Origin: Pandoraea oxalativorans
GTDB lineage: Bacteria; Pseudomonadota; Gammaproteobacteria; Burkholderiales; Burkholderiaceae
Length of the DNA: 64,000 bases
Assembly: GCF_000972785.3 (NCBI RefSeq)
Contig: NZ_CP011253.3
Location: forward strand, 5,022,001 to 5,086,000
Direction of reading: 5' to 3'
Part shown: piece after piece, positions 1-8,670 of the stretch
Layout of the letters: every line of letters starts with the position of its first letter
Numbering within the stretch: the stretch's first letter is position 1
Notes under the pieces: model-generated
Database searches by the model: none
What the model saw: only the letters and a program-made list of their open reading frames with translations
What the model was told of the DNA's origin: nothing
Translations under genes and position numbers: made by a program

Positions 1-512
1 AGGCCATCATCGCGCTTGTTGAGACGGGAATGACGGCTTACAACGACATGGCCGCCAAGGAGCGCTTCGCGGATTATGTTCACGCCTACCACAAGGAATT
101 CGACAAGGTGATGAACAACGACTTTCGCGCGAAGTCTCTTGAGAACGCGTGGACCAATCGCCAGATGGTCGCGCTGCAACGCCCGTTGGCCACCTTCCGC
201 AAAATATTCGTCACGCCCGACGGCATCTCGGCCGCCGCCGACGACATTCGCATTCGTGAACTGGGCTTGCTGGCGAACGAACAACTCGCCGAATACGACG
301 CGCTCAGCGCCAGCCCGTCGCCGGTCATCGTGCGCCAAAAGCTCATCGATGCGGAGGCTCAGCTCGTCACGCTGGTCGACGATAAGCACGTCCCGATTTC
401 AGATCTCGTCGCGCTTTTCAACGAACTGAAAGCGGACTTCGAGAAGGCCAAGACCCAATATGCCGCCGCAGATGCTGCCGTGCGCGCCGTTCCGCAAGCG
501 TGGAAGCAATGA
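1..512 (+). CDS. Unrecognised protein, C-terminal part (5' end probably outside window)
   Basis: The frame is open from the first in-frame codon at position 3 to a TGA at 510-512. An ATG at 30 could start a 160-residue protein, but the codons before it (A-I-I-A-L-V-E-T-G) read like protein and the site before the ATG is a weak ribosome binding site, so this may be the tail of a longer gene. The visible part is mostly helical in character, charged, has no membrane segment and contains no motif I recognise. Its stop overlaps the start of the secreted protease gene in an ATGA junction, so the two are probably translated together and may work together. No function can be assigned. Confidence 0.6.
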   Translation, partial: AIIALVETGMTAYNDMAAKERFADYVHAYHKEFDKVMNNDFRAKSLENAWTNRQMVALQRPLATFRKIFVTPDGISAAADDIRIRELGLLANEQLAEYDALSASPSPVIVRQKLIDAEAQLVTLVDDKHVPISDLVALFNELKADFEKAKTQYAAADAAVRAVPQAWKQ

Positions 513-1732
513 GCCGACTTACCCACCTGATCGCCGCTTGCGTGCTAATGCTTGGGATCGGCCCGCACGCGCTCGCTCAATCTCCCGTTGCCAACATTTC
601 ACCTGAGGCCAAGTCGCAAGTGCTCGATGAAGCCCGCGCATCGGGTATCAAGAAGATACTGAATCGGCAGGATCGATTGTTGAAGCAAGAACAAGCTTCG
701 CTCTTCGGCAAGAAGTCCGCTGAAGCCAAATCTCGCCTGTATATCATTGTGCAGACGCGCGAAAACATCGCCTCTGCCAATCAGCTGATCGACGGCAAAC
801 CGCCGACGTCGCCCGACAAGATCGTCACAGGCCTGGAAACCATCCTGAAGACCATGCGCCCGACATATGGCATTTGTTCCGGCGCCCCGATTCTCAATGG
901 TCAGTTCAAAGATCCGGATGCGTGGAAGAACGCGATCGATCAGGTATCGAGCCCGATCGCTGCAGTAGCGCGCAGCGTCGGCGTCATCTTCACGTACAAG
1001 AACGAACAGGCGGTCGTTGGTCAGCCGGGAGCGACCGTTTTCGTTGTCGGAAAATCGCATGTCATGACGAATCGCCACGTCATTCAGGAATACGCATATA
1101 TCGACGGTGCTGGTAAATGGCACATGAAGAAGGATAAGCTGGTGCTCAGAGTGTCATTCCCGTGGGAATACTCGAAGTGCCTCTCTCGTACGACCCCGCG
1201 CAATGTGCGCATCGTCGCAATCGAAGATGTCGGCAATCTGGACGACAAATACGCCGACTTCGCAATTCTTCGCACCGAAGACAATGCGCTACCACCGCCT
1301 GCCCCACTGGCGGACACTTACGATCTGGGAGAACAGGATCGTGTCGCGGTGATAGGGTATCCCGCACCTCCTTTGATGTGCGGCACGGCCTCCGGCGGCA
1401 AGCTCTGCACGAGCCTGAATAGTGAACAGATCAAGGCCGTCTTCGGGCTTCCCGATCAGTCCGTACCGTTCTCCGTCGAGCGATTTGCACCGGGCTACGT
1501 CATTCCCGGACCGATGCTGGACGAATCACAGTTCGCCTATGACGCGTCGACGTGGGAAGGCAACTCCGGTTCGCCCGTCATACGCCTATCGGATGGCAAG
1601 GTCGTCGGCCTGCATTTCGGGGGAGACAGCGAAAGTAACGACGACGAATCGTCGATGATCGGGATCGCCAACTACGCCATCAAAGTCCAGCGGATTCGAC
1701 AGGCGCTTCTGAAGGCCAACGTAACGCAGTAA
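509..1732 (+). CDS. Secreted trypsin-like serine protease
   Basis: Predicted 407-residue exported serine protease of the trypsin/HtrA-like fold. A signal peptide is visible at residues 1-19 (M-S-R-L-T-H-L-I-A-A-C-V-L-M-L-G-I-G-P), cleaved near A-L-A-Q. The catalytic triad can be placed: His190 in TNRHV, Asp250 in YADFAIL and Ser353 in GNSGSP, followed by VVGLHFGG, which usually builds the substrate pocket. No PDZ domain follows, unlike DegP/DegQ. The N-terminal 150 residues are helical and charged and not recognised. I chose the ATG at 509, which overlaps the previous stop (ATGA), over the GTG at 500 because it begins exactly at a good signal peptide. The stop abuts the convergent pirin gene with no spacer. 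Confidence 0.85.
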   Translation: MSRLTHLIAACVLMLGIGPHALAQSPVANISPEAKSQVLDEARASGIKKILNRQDRLLKQEQASLFGKKSAEAKSRLYIIVQTRENIASANQLIDGKPPTSPDKIVTGLETILKTMRPTYGICSGAPILNGQFKDPDAWKNAIDQVSSPIAAVARSVGVIFTYKNEQAVVGQPGATVFVVGKSHVMTNRHVIQEYAYIDGAGKWHMKKDKLVLRVSFPWEYSKCLSRTTPRNVRIVAIEDVGNLDDKYADFAILRTEDNALPPPAPLADTYDLGEQDRVAVIGYPAPPLMCGTASGGKLCTSLNSEQIKAVFGLPDQSVPFSVERFAPGYVIPGPMLDESQFAYDASTWEGNSGSPVIRLSDGKVVGLHFGGDSESNDDESSMIGIANYAIKVQRIRQALLKANVTQ

Positions 1733-2638
1733 CTACTCCGCCTCGTTACATGCAGGCGTGAGCACGCCCATCGATCCTTGCTGATAGCGGCGCGTGAGGG
1801 CGACCAGATCGGCTTCGTCGCGTGCGGCGAAGTTGCCGCGATAGACCACTGGGGCGTCCAGCGGTTCGCCGCCGACAAGCATCAGTCGTGCGCCGCTGCG
1901 TCCCGCCAGTTGCCACGTGCCGGGCGGCAACAACAATGCCTGAACGCTGCCTTCGGCGCGCAACGGGTGTCCGGCGAGCGCCGCATCACCCTGTGCGATC
2001 AACGCGATCCAACGGCGGCCGTCGCACGGAATGTCGAGGGTCCGAACCGCGTCGGCATGCCAGTCGAGTTGCAGCAATGTCGTGCAACCGCCTTCGTTGC
2101 GCGCCACCGCATGCTCAGCCCAGCGTCCGCAGACCAATGTCAGTTCGACGTCACCCTCGCGCCAGCGCGGCATCGACCCGGCGCGCACGACCGTCTGTAC
2201 CGGTGCGCCGTGCGGATGCTGTCCCGCACGACTGACGACCATGCGCACGCCGCGCACCGAGGCGCATGCGTTGTCCGGCACGTCTTCATGCACCGTGCCG
2301 CAATTCGTTTCCAGCCAGAGCAGATCGCCGGGATGCAGCGTGTCGTCGCCACCGTGGGCGTGACGGCTGCGCAGCGAAGTCGTCGATTCGGGAAAGAGAT
2401 ACGTCGCCACCACACATCCGGCATGCGGATGCGGCGGAATACACGCGCCATGACGACGGAAGAGGTCGACCGACAGGAACGGGTCCGTGTGCTCGACCTG
2501 ATCGAAAACACCCGCCCCCGCCGCAGCCGCACATCGGCCGGGACGGGAGACGGGAAGCACGCGCGGGATGGCGTTCGCACCGGCATGGGCGGCCGGACGT
2601 TTGGTCAGACGCGGATGCTGGGGCGTCGGATGGGCCAT
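1733..2638 (-). CDS. Pirin family protein
   Basis: Bicupin of the pirin family, 301 residues from the ATG at 2638. The N-terminal cupin carries the expected metal-ligand cluster (HPHAG, then GTVHEDVP), although the usual H-P-H-R-G is H-P-H-A-G here. The C-terminal region has the family signature GEPLDAPVVYRGNF. Bacterial pirins are iron-binding proteins, some with quercetinase activity or roles in regulating pyruvate metabolism; the substrate here is unknown. It lies 43 bp downstream of the azoreductase gene on the same strand, so the two are probably one transcript controlled by the divergent LysR regulator. An upstream extension to 2743 exists but lacks pirin similarity and would overlap azoR. 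Confidence 0.85.
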   Translation of the reverse strand: MAHPTPQHPRLTKRPAAHAGANAIPRVLPVSRPGRCAAAAGAGVFDQVEHTDPFLSVDLFRRHGACIPPHPHAGCVVATYLFPESTTSLRSRHAHGGDDTLHPGDLLWLETNCGTVHEDVPDNACASVRGVRMVVSRAGQHPHGAPVQTVVRAGSMPRWREGDVELTLVCGRWAEHAVARNEGGCTTLLQLDWHADAVRTLDIPCDGRRWIALIAQGDAALAGHPLRAEGSVQALLLPPGTWQLAGRSGARLMLVGGEPLDAPVVYRGNFAARDEADLVALTRRYQQGSMGVLTPACNEAE

Positions 2639-2681
2639 GGGGGAACCTGCGCGTGCGGGAGAGGCAACGGCGATTCGGCGA

Positions 2682-3281
2682 TTACAGCGCAGCGATGGCT
2701 TCGCGAGCACCGGCGAATGCAGCAGCCGCCGATTCCGGACCACGGGCGAGGCCTTCGGCGTAGATGAACGTCACGTCCGTCATGCCGAGGAAGCCGAGAA
2801 TCGTCTTGATGTACGGGGTCTGGCTGTCGGCCGGCGTGTCCTTGTAGTTGCCGCCGCGTGCGAACGCCACGATCACCTTCTTGCCCTGAATCAGGCCTTC
2901 CACGGTGCCGTCTTCACGATAACGGAAGGTCACGCGGGCACGGGCGATCCAGTCGAAGTACGCCTTGAGCTGCGTCGGCACCTGGAAGTTGTACAGCGGC
3001 ACGCCGAAAACGATGGTGTCGGCGGACTGGATCTCGGCGATCAGCGCGTCGCTGCGAGCGATGATGGCCTTTTGTTCGTCCGAACGCTGCTCTTCCGGCG
3101 TGAAGAATGCGCCGATCACGGCTTCGTCGAGGTGCGGCACGCCATCGGCCAGCAGGTCACGCACAACGACCTTCGCGCCGGGATTCTTGGCGACGAGTTG
3201 GGCCACGGCTTCGTTAGCGAGCGTGGTCGAGTTGGCGCCTTGCGAGCGGGCGGCGGAATTGATTTGCAGAATGGTGGTCAT
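2682..3281 (-). CDS. azoR: FMN-dependent NADH:quinone oxidoreductase / azoreductase
   Basis: Flavodoxin-fold azoreductase of the AzoR family, 199 residues, the family's usual length. The N-terminus ([20 protein letters not shown]) provides the phosphate-binding loop for FMN, and [20 protein letters not shown] is the conserved FMN/dimer segment, followed by GGNY. It reduces quinones and azo compounds with NADH in the cytoplasm and is usually linked to quinone or thiol stress. It is first of a probable two-gene unit with the pirin gene and is divergent from a LysR regulator, a very common arrangement in which the regulator responds to quinone-like inducers. Confidence 0.93.
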   Translation of the reverse strand: MTTILQINSAARSQGANSTTLANEAVAQLVAKNPGAKVVVRDLLADGVPHLDEAVIGAFFTPEEQRSDEQKAIIARSDALIAEIQSADTIVFGVPLYNFQVPTQLKAYFDWIARARVTFRYREDGTVEGLIQGKKVIVAFARGGNYKDTPADSQTPYIKTILGFLGMTDVTFIYAEGLARGPESAAAAFAGAREAIAAL

Positions 3282-3431
3282 GTCACTGGCTCCAGAGCCG
3301 GGGGTGTTCCCGAAAGTTCGTCAATCCGTTCGCGCCAGGTGCCCGTTCTGGGGTCGCCTTGAATTGCGCGTCGGCTTGGGATGAATTCTAGTTACCCCCA
3401 AAAATGAAACAAGCCGCTAAAATCGAATTGT

Positions 3432-3451
3432 TTGTTCCCATTTTGGAACAA
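3432..3451. promoter_or_regulatory. Palindromic operator candidate between azoR and the LysR gene
   Basis: Perfect inverted repeat TTGTTCC-N6-GGAACAA in the divergent intergenic region, about 100 bp before the LysR start and 150 bp before azoR. It contains the T-N11-A pattern expected of LysR-type binding sites. The arms and spacing are seen directly; the link to this regulator is inference. Confidence 0.6.
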
Positions 3452-3548
3452 TGACGAAGCGCCGCAGGATCGGAGGGCAGCACCGCCGATTTCGCTGCAT
3501 CATGGCGCGACCTCATACCGAATGACCGCGTCACAGGGAGCGCGCGCG

Positions 3549-4487
3549 ATGATTGACGATCTGAATGACATGCTGATCTTCGCGGAGGTCGTGCGCTCGG
3601 GCAGCATCACGCGGGCCGGCGAGCGGCTCGATCTGCCCAAGGCGACCGTGAGTCGGCGTCTGTCGCGACTCGAAACGCGCCTCGGCACGAAGCTGCTCCA
3701 CAAGACCACGCGCCGACTCGAACTGACGGAAGTCGGCGAGGCATATTACGAGCGATGCCTGCCGATCCTCGAAGAAGTGGAAGAGACGCGGGACTTTGCG
3801 TCGCAAATGTCGAGCAAACCCCGCGGACGTTTGCGCATCACCGCGCCGGCCGACTTCGCCACGCAATGGCTCGCCGTGCCGCTCGCGACCTTCTGCGCGG
3901 CCTTTCCCGAAATCACCGTCGACGTGGACCTGAGTTCGCGCCACGTCGATCTGATCGCCGAACGTGTCGACGTCGCCATTCGCGCCGGTCAGCTTTCCGA
4001 CTCCACCCTGGTCGCGCGTCCGCTCCTTAAACTCACCCGCAGCCTTTACGCGAGCCCGCTTTATCTCAGCGCAACGGGGCTGCCGGGTAGCCCGGACGAA
4101 CTGGACGGCCATCGCTTCATCATCCTGCAAGGGGCACGGCGTCTGTTCAATTCCGACACGCTGCACAAGGGCCGCCAACGCGTCGACATCACCATGCACG
4201 GGGCGATTCAGGCCAACAGCATGGGGATGGTCAAGGAGATGGCGCTCGCAGGCAGCGGCATTGCCGCGCTCACGGACATTCTGGCCGAAGACGCCCTTAA
4301 GTCCGGACGCCTCGTGAAGGTACTGCCCGAATGGTCGTTGCCCGAGAGCTCCGTCCATCTGGTCACGCCGTCACGCCGCTTCCTGCCGCGCAAGACGCAA
4401 GCGTTCATCGAGCACATGCTCGCGGTGGCGCGGACGTGTCCGGAGGAGAATCGCGACCCGTCGGTGCCGGGGCCGTTGCAAAGCTGA
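3549..4487 (+). CDS. LysR family transcriptional regulator
   Basis: LysR-type regulator of 312 residues with an N-terminal winged helix-turn-helix (residues 1-60, recognition region LPKATVSRRLSRLE) and a periplasmic-binding-like effector domain from about residue 88 (RGRLRITAPADFATQ). Start chosen at the ATG at 3549 because AGGGAG lies just upstream and LysR proteins begin directly with this helix; the longer frame from 3432 would add 39 unrelated residues and read through the operator palindrome. It is divergent from azoR-pirin and is expected to control that pair and itself. The effector is unknown, with quinones or electrophiles the likely candidates from context. Confidence 0.92.
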   Translation: MIDDLNDMLIFAEVVRSGSITRAGERLDLPKATVSRRLSRLETRLGTKLLHKTTRRLELTEVGEAYYERCLPILEEVEETRDFASQMSSKPRGRLRITAPADFATQWLAVPLATFCAAFPEITVDVDLSSRHVDLIAERVDVAIRAGQLSDSTLVARPLLKLTRSLYASPLYLSATGLPGSPDELDGHRFIILQGARRLFNSDTLHKGRQRVDITMHGAIQANSMGMVKEMALAGSGIAALTDILAEDALKSGRLVKVLPEWSLPESSVHLVTPSRRFLPRKTQAFIEHMLAVARTCPEENRDPSVPGPLQS

Positions 4488-4488
4488 T

Positions 4489-4538
4489 GCAGCACTGAGT
4501 GCTGCGTTGAAATCCCGCGCTCAGAACGAGCGCGGGAT
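4489..4538. terminator. Two hairpins between LysR and M61 genes
   Basis: A 17-bp perfect palindrome (4489-4505, arms GCAGCACT/AGTGCTGC) overlaps the end of the LysR gene, and an 11-bp stem (4512-4522 with 4528-4538, loop AGAAC) follows. They sit between two convergent genes and probably end both transcripts, but neither has a clear U-tract. Confidence 0.5.
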
Positions 4539-4579
4539 GATCGCAAGGAAGGAACGGTGAAGTGCGAACCGACGGCCGC

Positions 4580-6394
4580 TCAGGCCGTCAGCCACTTCTC
4601 GCGTCGCTGCGCAGCGGCGCGATCGCGTGTTTCGGTAATGCGGTACTGCGACACCTCAGGCGCATCGAGCGTGAGCGACGTCTCACGCAGCTCGTCGCGG
4701 CGGAAGGCGTGCAGCGTCACCCGGTCGCCCGGACGATAGCGCTCGAGCAGCTTGTCGAGATTGCCCGAGGTCACACGCAAGCCGTCGATGGCGACCAGCG
4801 AGTCGCCCGCCGACAGACCGGCGGCTTGTGCCGCACCGCCGTCGAGCACCTGTGCCAGCGTGACTTCATCGCCGCGCTTGGCGGTCTTCACGCCCATGGC
4901 CGGACGACCGTTCTCCGGCGTCACCGGTTCGAGCGTCAGACCGACACGCTCGAGCAGCGTCGCCAGCGGCAAGTCGCGCGTGCCATTGATCGCCGTCGCG
5001 AAAAACGCCGACAGGTCGAGCCCCGAAACCGCTTCGAAGAATGGCTGAACGGCGTCTTCCGCAATCCCTTCGGGCGCGCCGCGATAGAAGTCGCGACCGT
5101 AGCGCTGCCACAGCGCGCGCATCACATCGTCGAGCGACTTCTGGCCGCGCGTCTGCGCACGAATCGTCAGATCCAGCGCGAGCGCCACGAGCGAGCCCTT
5201 CGTGTAATAGCTGACGATGGCGTTCGGCGCGTTCTCGTCCTGACGGTAGTACTTCGTCCACGCGTCGAACGAACTCTCGGCGACGGTCTGCTTAAGACGG
5301 CCGCTGCCGCGCAGCACGTTCGCTACCGTCTTCGCCACGAGTTCGTAATAGTCCTTCGGCGCAATCACGCCGCTGCGCACGAGCATCAGATCGTCGTAAT
5401 ACGACGTGAAGCCCTCGAACAGCCACAGCAGGCGCGTGTAATTCTCCTGATCCAGCGTATACGGCGCGAACGCCGCAGGCTTGATGCGCTTGACGTTCCA
5501 CGTGTGGAAGTACTCGTGGCTCACCAGTCCGAGGAAGCCGCGATAGGCGTCGCTCATGCGCGCCTGTCCCTGCACCGGCAGGTCGTTACGGCTCGCAAGC
5601 AGTGCGGTCGATGCGCGATGCTCCAGACCGCCGTAGCCGTCGCCGACCGTCATGAGCAGGAAGACGTAGCGCGACATCGGCACGCGCGAGCGCGAACTGG
5701 CCCCCGGCTCGAACAAACGGATCTGCGCCTCGCAGATCTTCTTCATGTCGCGCAGCAGACGATCCAGATCAAGATTCGGCACCGGCCCGGTGATGGCGAC
5801 TTCGTGCGTCACACCACAGGCCTTGAACGTGCCGTGCACGAACGTCCCCATCTCGACCGGCGAATCGATGAGTTCGTCGTAATCGACAGCCAGATAGCGC
5901 CCGAAATCGAGCGCCGCCGTGCCTTGCGCAGGTTCCAGCGCAGTAGCGACGCGCCACGCCTTGAACGCAGCGCCGCGCGGACGCAGCACGTCGATCTCGC
6001 ACGGGGCGTGTTCCTGCCCCTGCACGCGCAGGAACACGCTGGTGCCGTTGAAGAAGCCGTGCGTGTCGTCCAGATGCGCGGCGCGCACCGACAGATCCCA
6101 CGCGTACACGTCATACGTCACGATCAGCGTGCCCTTGCACGGCGCGGCCTGCCACGTGTGCTTGTCGAGCTTGTCGAGCGCGATCTTGCGACCCCGGCAC
6201 GTCGCGCCGATGGTCACGATGTTGCGGGCGAACTCGCGCACCATGTAGCTGCCCGGAATCCACGCCGGCAGCGTGAAACGCTGGCCTTCGGGCGCAGGAT
6301 TCGAGACCGTGACGGTCACTTCGAACAAATGGGCGGCGGGCGACTTCGGAACGATCGCGTACCGAACGGCGATGGGTGCAGACGTGGCTTTCAT
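4580..6394 (-). CDS. M61 family metallopeptidase with PDZ domain
   Basis: Glycyl-aminopeptidase-like peptidase of family M61, 604 residues. The zinc motif HEYFHTWN is at residues 293-297, with the family-typical downstream glutamate region (LLWLFEGFTSYYDDL). An N-terminal beta-rich domain (SNPAPEGQRFTLPAWIPGSY) is characteristic of the family, and a C-terminal PDZ domain lies around residues 500-570 (AAQAAGLSAGDSLVAIDGL). There is no obvious signal peptide, so it is probably cytoplasmic. Its substrate is unknown; family members prefer N-terminal glycine or acidic residues. It is followed on the same strand by no close gene but is preceded by dsbC with a 45-bp gap, so co-transcription with dsbC is likely. 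Confidence 0.92.
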   Translation of the reverse strand: MKATSAPIAVRYAIVPKSPAAHLFEVTVTVSNPAPEGQRFTLPAWIPGSYMVREFARNIVTIGATCRGRKIALDKLDKHTWQAAPCKGTLIVTYDVYAWDLSVRAAHLDDTHGFFNGTSVFLRVQGQEHAPCEIDVLRPRGAAFKAWRVATALEPAQGTAALDFGRYLAVDYDELIDSPVEMGTFVHGTFKACGVTHEVAITGPVPNLDLDRLLRDMKKICEAQIRLFEPGASSRSRVPMSRYVFLLMTVGDGYGGLEHRASTALLASRNDLPVQGQARMSDAYRGFLGLVSHEYFHTWNVKRIKPAAFAPYTLDQENYTRLLWLFEGFTSYYDDLMLVRSGVIAPKDYYELVAKTVANVLRGSGRLKQTVAESSFDAWTKYYRQDENAPNAIVSYYTKGSLVALALDLTIRAQTRGQKSLDDVMRALWQRYGRDFYRGAPEGIAEDAVQPFFEAVSGLDLSAFFATAINGTRDLPLATLLERVGLTLEPVTPENGRPAMGVKTAKRGDEVTLAQVLDGGAAQAAGLSAGDSLVAIDGLRVTSGNLDKLLERYRPGDRVTLHAFRRDELRETSLTLDAPEVSQYRITETRDRAAAQRREKWLTA

Positions 6395-6439
6395 GAGAGG
6401 GCGGCTTCTTGTTCTCGGAGGGGGCGAGCGGACGGTAAC

Positions 6440-7204
6440 TTACTTGACCGTCGCGAGCGCCTTTTCCAGTTCTTCGGCGGGCACGGCACCCGGCAGACGA
6501 CGTCCATCGGACAGGATAATCGTCGGCGTTCCGGTGATGTTGAGCTGATGACCCAGCGCGAAGTTGTCCTTGACGGGCTTGTCGTCGCACTTGGCCGTCG
6601 GGGTCGGCGGGGCCTTCTTGTCGAGCATCCAGTCGTGCCATGCCTTGAGCTGATCGGGCGCGCACCAGATGGCCTTCGACTTGGCATCCGAATCCGGGCC
6701 GAGCACCGGGTACAGGAAGGTATAGACGGTGATGTTGTCGATCTTCGAGCTCTTGAGCGTTTCTTCGAAGCGCTTGCAGTACGGGCAGTTCGGATCGGAG
6801 AAGACCGCGATCTTGCGGCTACCGTTGCCCTTCACGTACTTGAACGCGCGATCGAACGGCAGCTTGGCGAAGTCGACCTTGTTGAGTTCCGATTGACGCG
6901 CTTCGGTCAGGTTCTGACGCGTTTTCGTGTCGACCAGATTGCCGCCGAGAATCACGTACTGTGCCTTCTCGTCCGCATAAAGGATCTCGCCGCCGACCGA
7001 TACTTCGAAGAGGCCGGGAATCGGCGTGCGCGCCACTGCTTTGACTGGCGCATCGGCGCCGAGCGTCTTCTGCACGGCGGCCTTCACGCGGTCGAGGGTT
7101 GCGTCGGGCTTGTTTTGCGCGACGGCAGACGTCGTGAAGGTGGCTGCGCAGACTGCGGCGAGAACCCATCCGGCGGACGCCGCGGCGCGATAACGTTGCA
7201 ACAT
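6440..7204 (-). CDS. dsbC: Periplasmic thiol:disulfide isomerase DsbC
   Basis: Protein-disulfide isomerase of the DsbC/DsbG type, 254 residues. A signal peptide ends at SAVAQ (about residue 30); the N-terminal dimerisation domain (about 35-105) includes IPGLFEVSVGGEILYAD; a thioredoxin-fold domain follows with the redox motif C140-P-Y-C143 (CxYC as in DsbC) and the cis-Pro region GTPTIILSDGRRLPG. It shuffles wrong disulfides in the periplasm and is kept reduced by DsbD, which is not in this window. GGAG precedes the ATG at 7204. It lies between the hydroxylase and the M61 peptidase, all on the minus strand, an order I regard as common in Burkholderiaceae. Confidence 0.95.
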   Translation of the reverse strand: MLQRYRAAASAGWVLAAVCAATFTTSAVAQNKPDATLDRVKAAVQKTLGADAPVKAVARTPIPGLFEVSVGGEILYADEKAQYVILGGNLVDTKTRQNLTEARQSELNKVDFAKLPFDRAFKYVKGNGSRKIAVFSDPNCPYCKRFEETLKSSKIDNITVYTFLYPVLGPDSDAKSKAIWCAPDQLKAWHDWMLDKKAPPTPTAKCDDKPVKDNFALGHQLNITGTPTIILSDGRRLPGAVPAEELEKALATVK

Positions 7205-7290
7205 CGAAAATCTCCAGAAATGTGACGAGCGGGAGGCGCGACCGGCTGACCTTGCCTGTAGCAGGGTTGCCGGCGCTTGCGCCGTAGGGG

Positions 7291-8478
7291 TCAGCCCAGG
7301 GCGCGGCCGATCAGGAATTTCTTGACGAAAGGCAGCATGTTCACGCCGTCGAGGCCCGCGTTGCGAACGAACTTCGCGAGCGGGCTGCTCGTCGAGAACA
7401 GCTTATGCAAGCCGTCCGTCGTGAACGCCATGCTGCCGATGTCTTCCTTGCGAGCGCGCTCGTAACGACGTAGCACCGCAGCGTCGCCACAGTCGCGGAA
7501 CGATTCGCGCCCGGCGAGCGCATCGCCGAGCGACGCCACGTCGCGCAAACCGAGGTTCATGCCCTGTCCTGCGAGCGGATGCACCACATGCGCCGCGTCG
7601 CCGATCAGTGCCACGCGCTGCGCGATCAGACGCCTGGCTTGCGCCAGTACAAGCGGAAAACCCTGAGCGCGCGCTGAGACAGGCGTCAACTGACCAAGTT
7701 CACCGTTCGAGAACGTTCCGACGCGCTGTGCGAGTTCTTTGGGATCAAGCGCAAGCAGATGCTTCGCATGATCGTCGGCAGCGGACCAGACCAGCGAGAC
7801 GCGCTGATCGGGCAGCGGCAGCAACGCGACGATTTCGCCGTCATGGAACCACTGGAATGCGGTATCGCGATGCGGACGTTCCGCGCGGAAGTTGCACACG
7901 ACGCCCAGTTGCTCGTAGGGATGCACCGTGCCGTCGAGGCCTTCCGTGCTGCGCACCCACGAGTGCGCGCCATCGGCACCGACCACCAGCGAGGCCCGCA
8001 GCGTCTTGCCGTCCGACAGGCGCACCGATGCGGCGGCCGCGTCGACTTCGAGCGATTCGGCGCGAGCGTCCAGCCATTGCACTTGCGGGGAGAAACGCAG
8101 GGCCGCGTCCAGCGCGCGCTCCAGATTCGACGACTCGGCAATCCAGGCGAGTTGCGGCACCGCAGCCTGATAGGCGGAGAAATGCAGACTGCCGCGCTCG
8201 TCGCCGAACACTTCCATGTCATAGACGGGATTGACGCGTGCCGGATCGACGGCCTGCCAAACGCGCATGCGCTCGAAGAGCGCTTGCGAACTGGACGACA
8301 GCGAATAGATGCGGGCATCCCACATGTCACCGCCCGTCGGGGCGGGGGCTGCGGGTTGCGCGAGCAGCGCGACGGACAGGCGCGCCTGCGAAAGAAGCAA
8401 GGCGGCGGCCTTTCCGACCAGACCGCCACCGACGACGACGACATCGTGCGTCTGGCTGGAGGAATGCGTTTGAGACAT
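7291..8478 (-). CDS. UbiH/UbiF/COQ6 family FAD-dependent hydroxylase
   Basis: Flavoprotein monooxygenase of the UbiH/UbiF/VisC/COQ6 family, 395 residues. The N-terminal dinucleotide motif GGGLVGKAAALLLS binds FAD, and the second FAD signature is seen in ALIGDAAHVVHPLAGQGMNL near the C-terminus. Such enzymes hydroxylate the ring of ubiquinone precursors at the inner membrane; which carbon this copy modifies cannot be read from the sequence. I start at the ATG at 8478, directly before the FAD motif; the longer frame to 8586 adds residues with no homology. It lies 86 bp upstream of dsbC on the same strand. Confidence 0.9.
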   Translation of the reverse strand: MSQTHSSSQTHDVVVVGGGLVGKAAALLLSQARLSVALLAQPAAPAPTGGDMWDARIYSLSSSSQALFERMRVWQAVDPARVNPVYDMEVFGDERGSLHFSAYQAAVPQLAWIAESSNLERALDAALRFSPQVQWLDARAESLEVDAAAASVRLSDGKTLRASLVVGADGAHSWVRSTEGLDGTVHPYEQLGVVCNFRAERPHRDTAFQWFHDGEIVALLPLPDQRVSLVWSAADDHAKHLLALDPKELAQRVGTFSNGELGQLTPVSARAQGFPLVLAQARRLIAQRVALIGDAAHVVHPLAGQGMNLGLRDVASLGDALAGRESFRDCGDAAVLRRYERARKEDIGSMAFTTDGLHKLFSTSSPLAKFVRNAGLDGVNMLPFVKKFLIGRALG

Positions 8479-8670
8479 GCGGCAAATGCAGCGCCAGCGC
8501 CTGAATCGCGCAAGACGGCTGGTTCCGAAATTGAGATGGCGTATTGTCGCACGCCCGCCGCAGGCGTGACGTCCTGCCTCGCCCACGCCGCTGGGACACA
8601 GCGTCGCACTCCGTTGGCGGGCGCTATACTTCCGCGCATAGCGGTAACGAGATTACATAGGGAGCTTCCG

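Noticed and set aside
4562..7225. Very long plus-strand open frame (about 890 codons) opposite the M61 peptidase and dsbC genes
   Set aside because: Arginine-, histidine- and valine-rich translation with no domain; a mirror of GC-rich codon use in two well-supported minus-strand genes.
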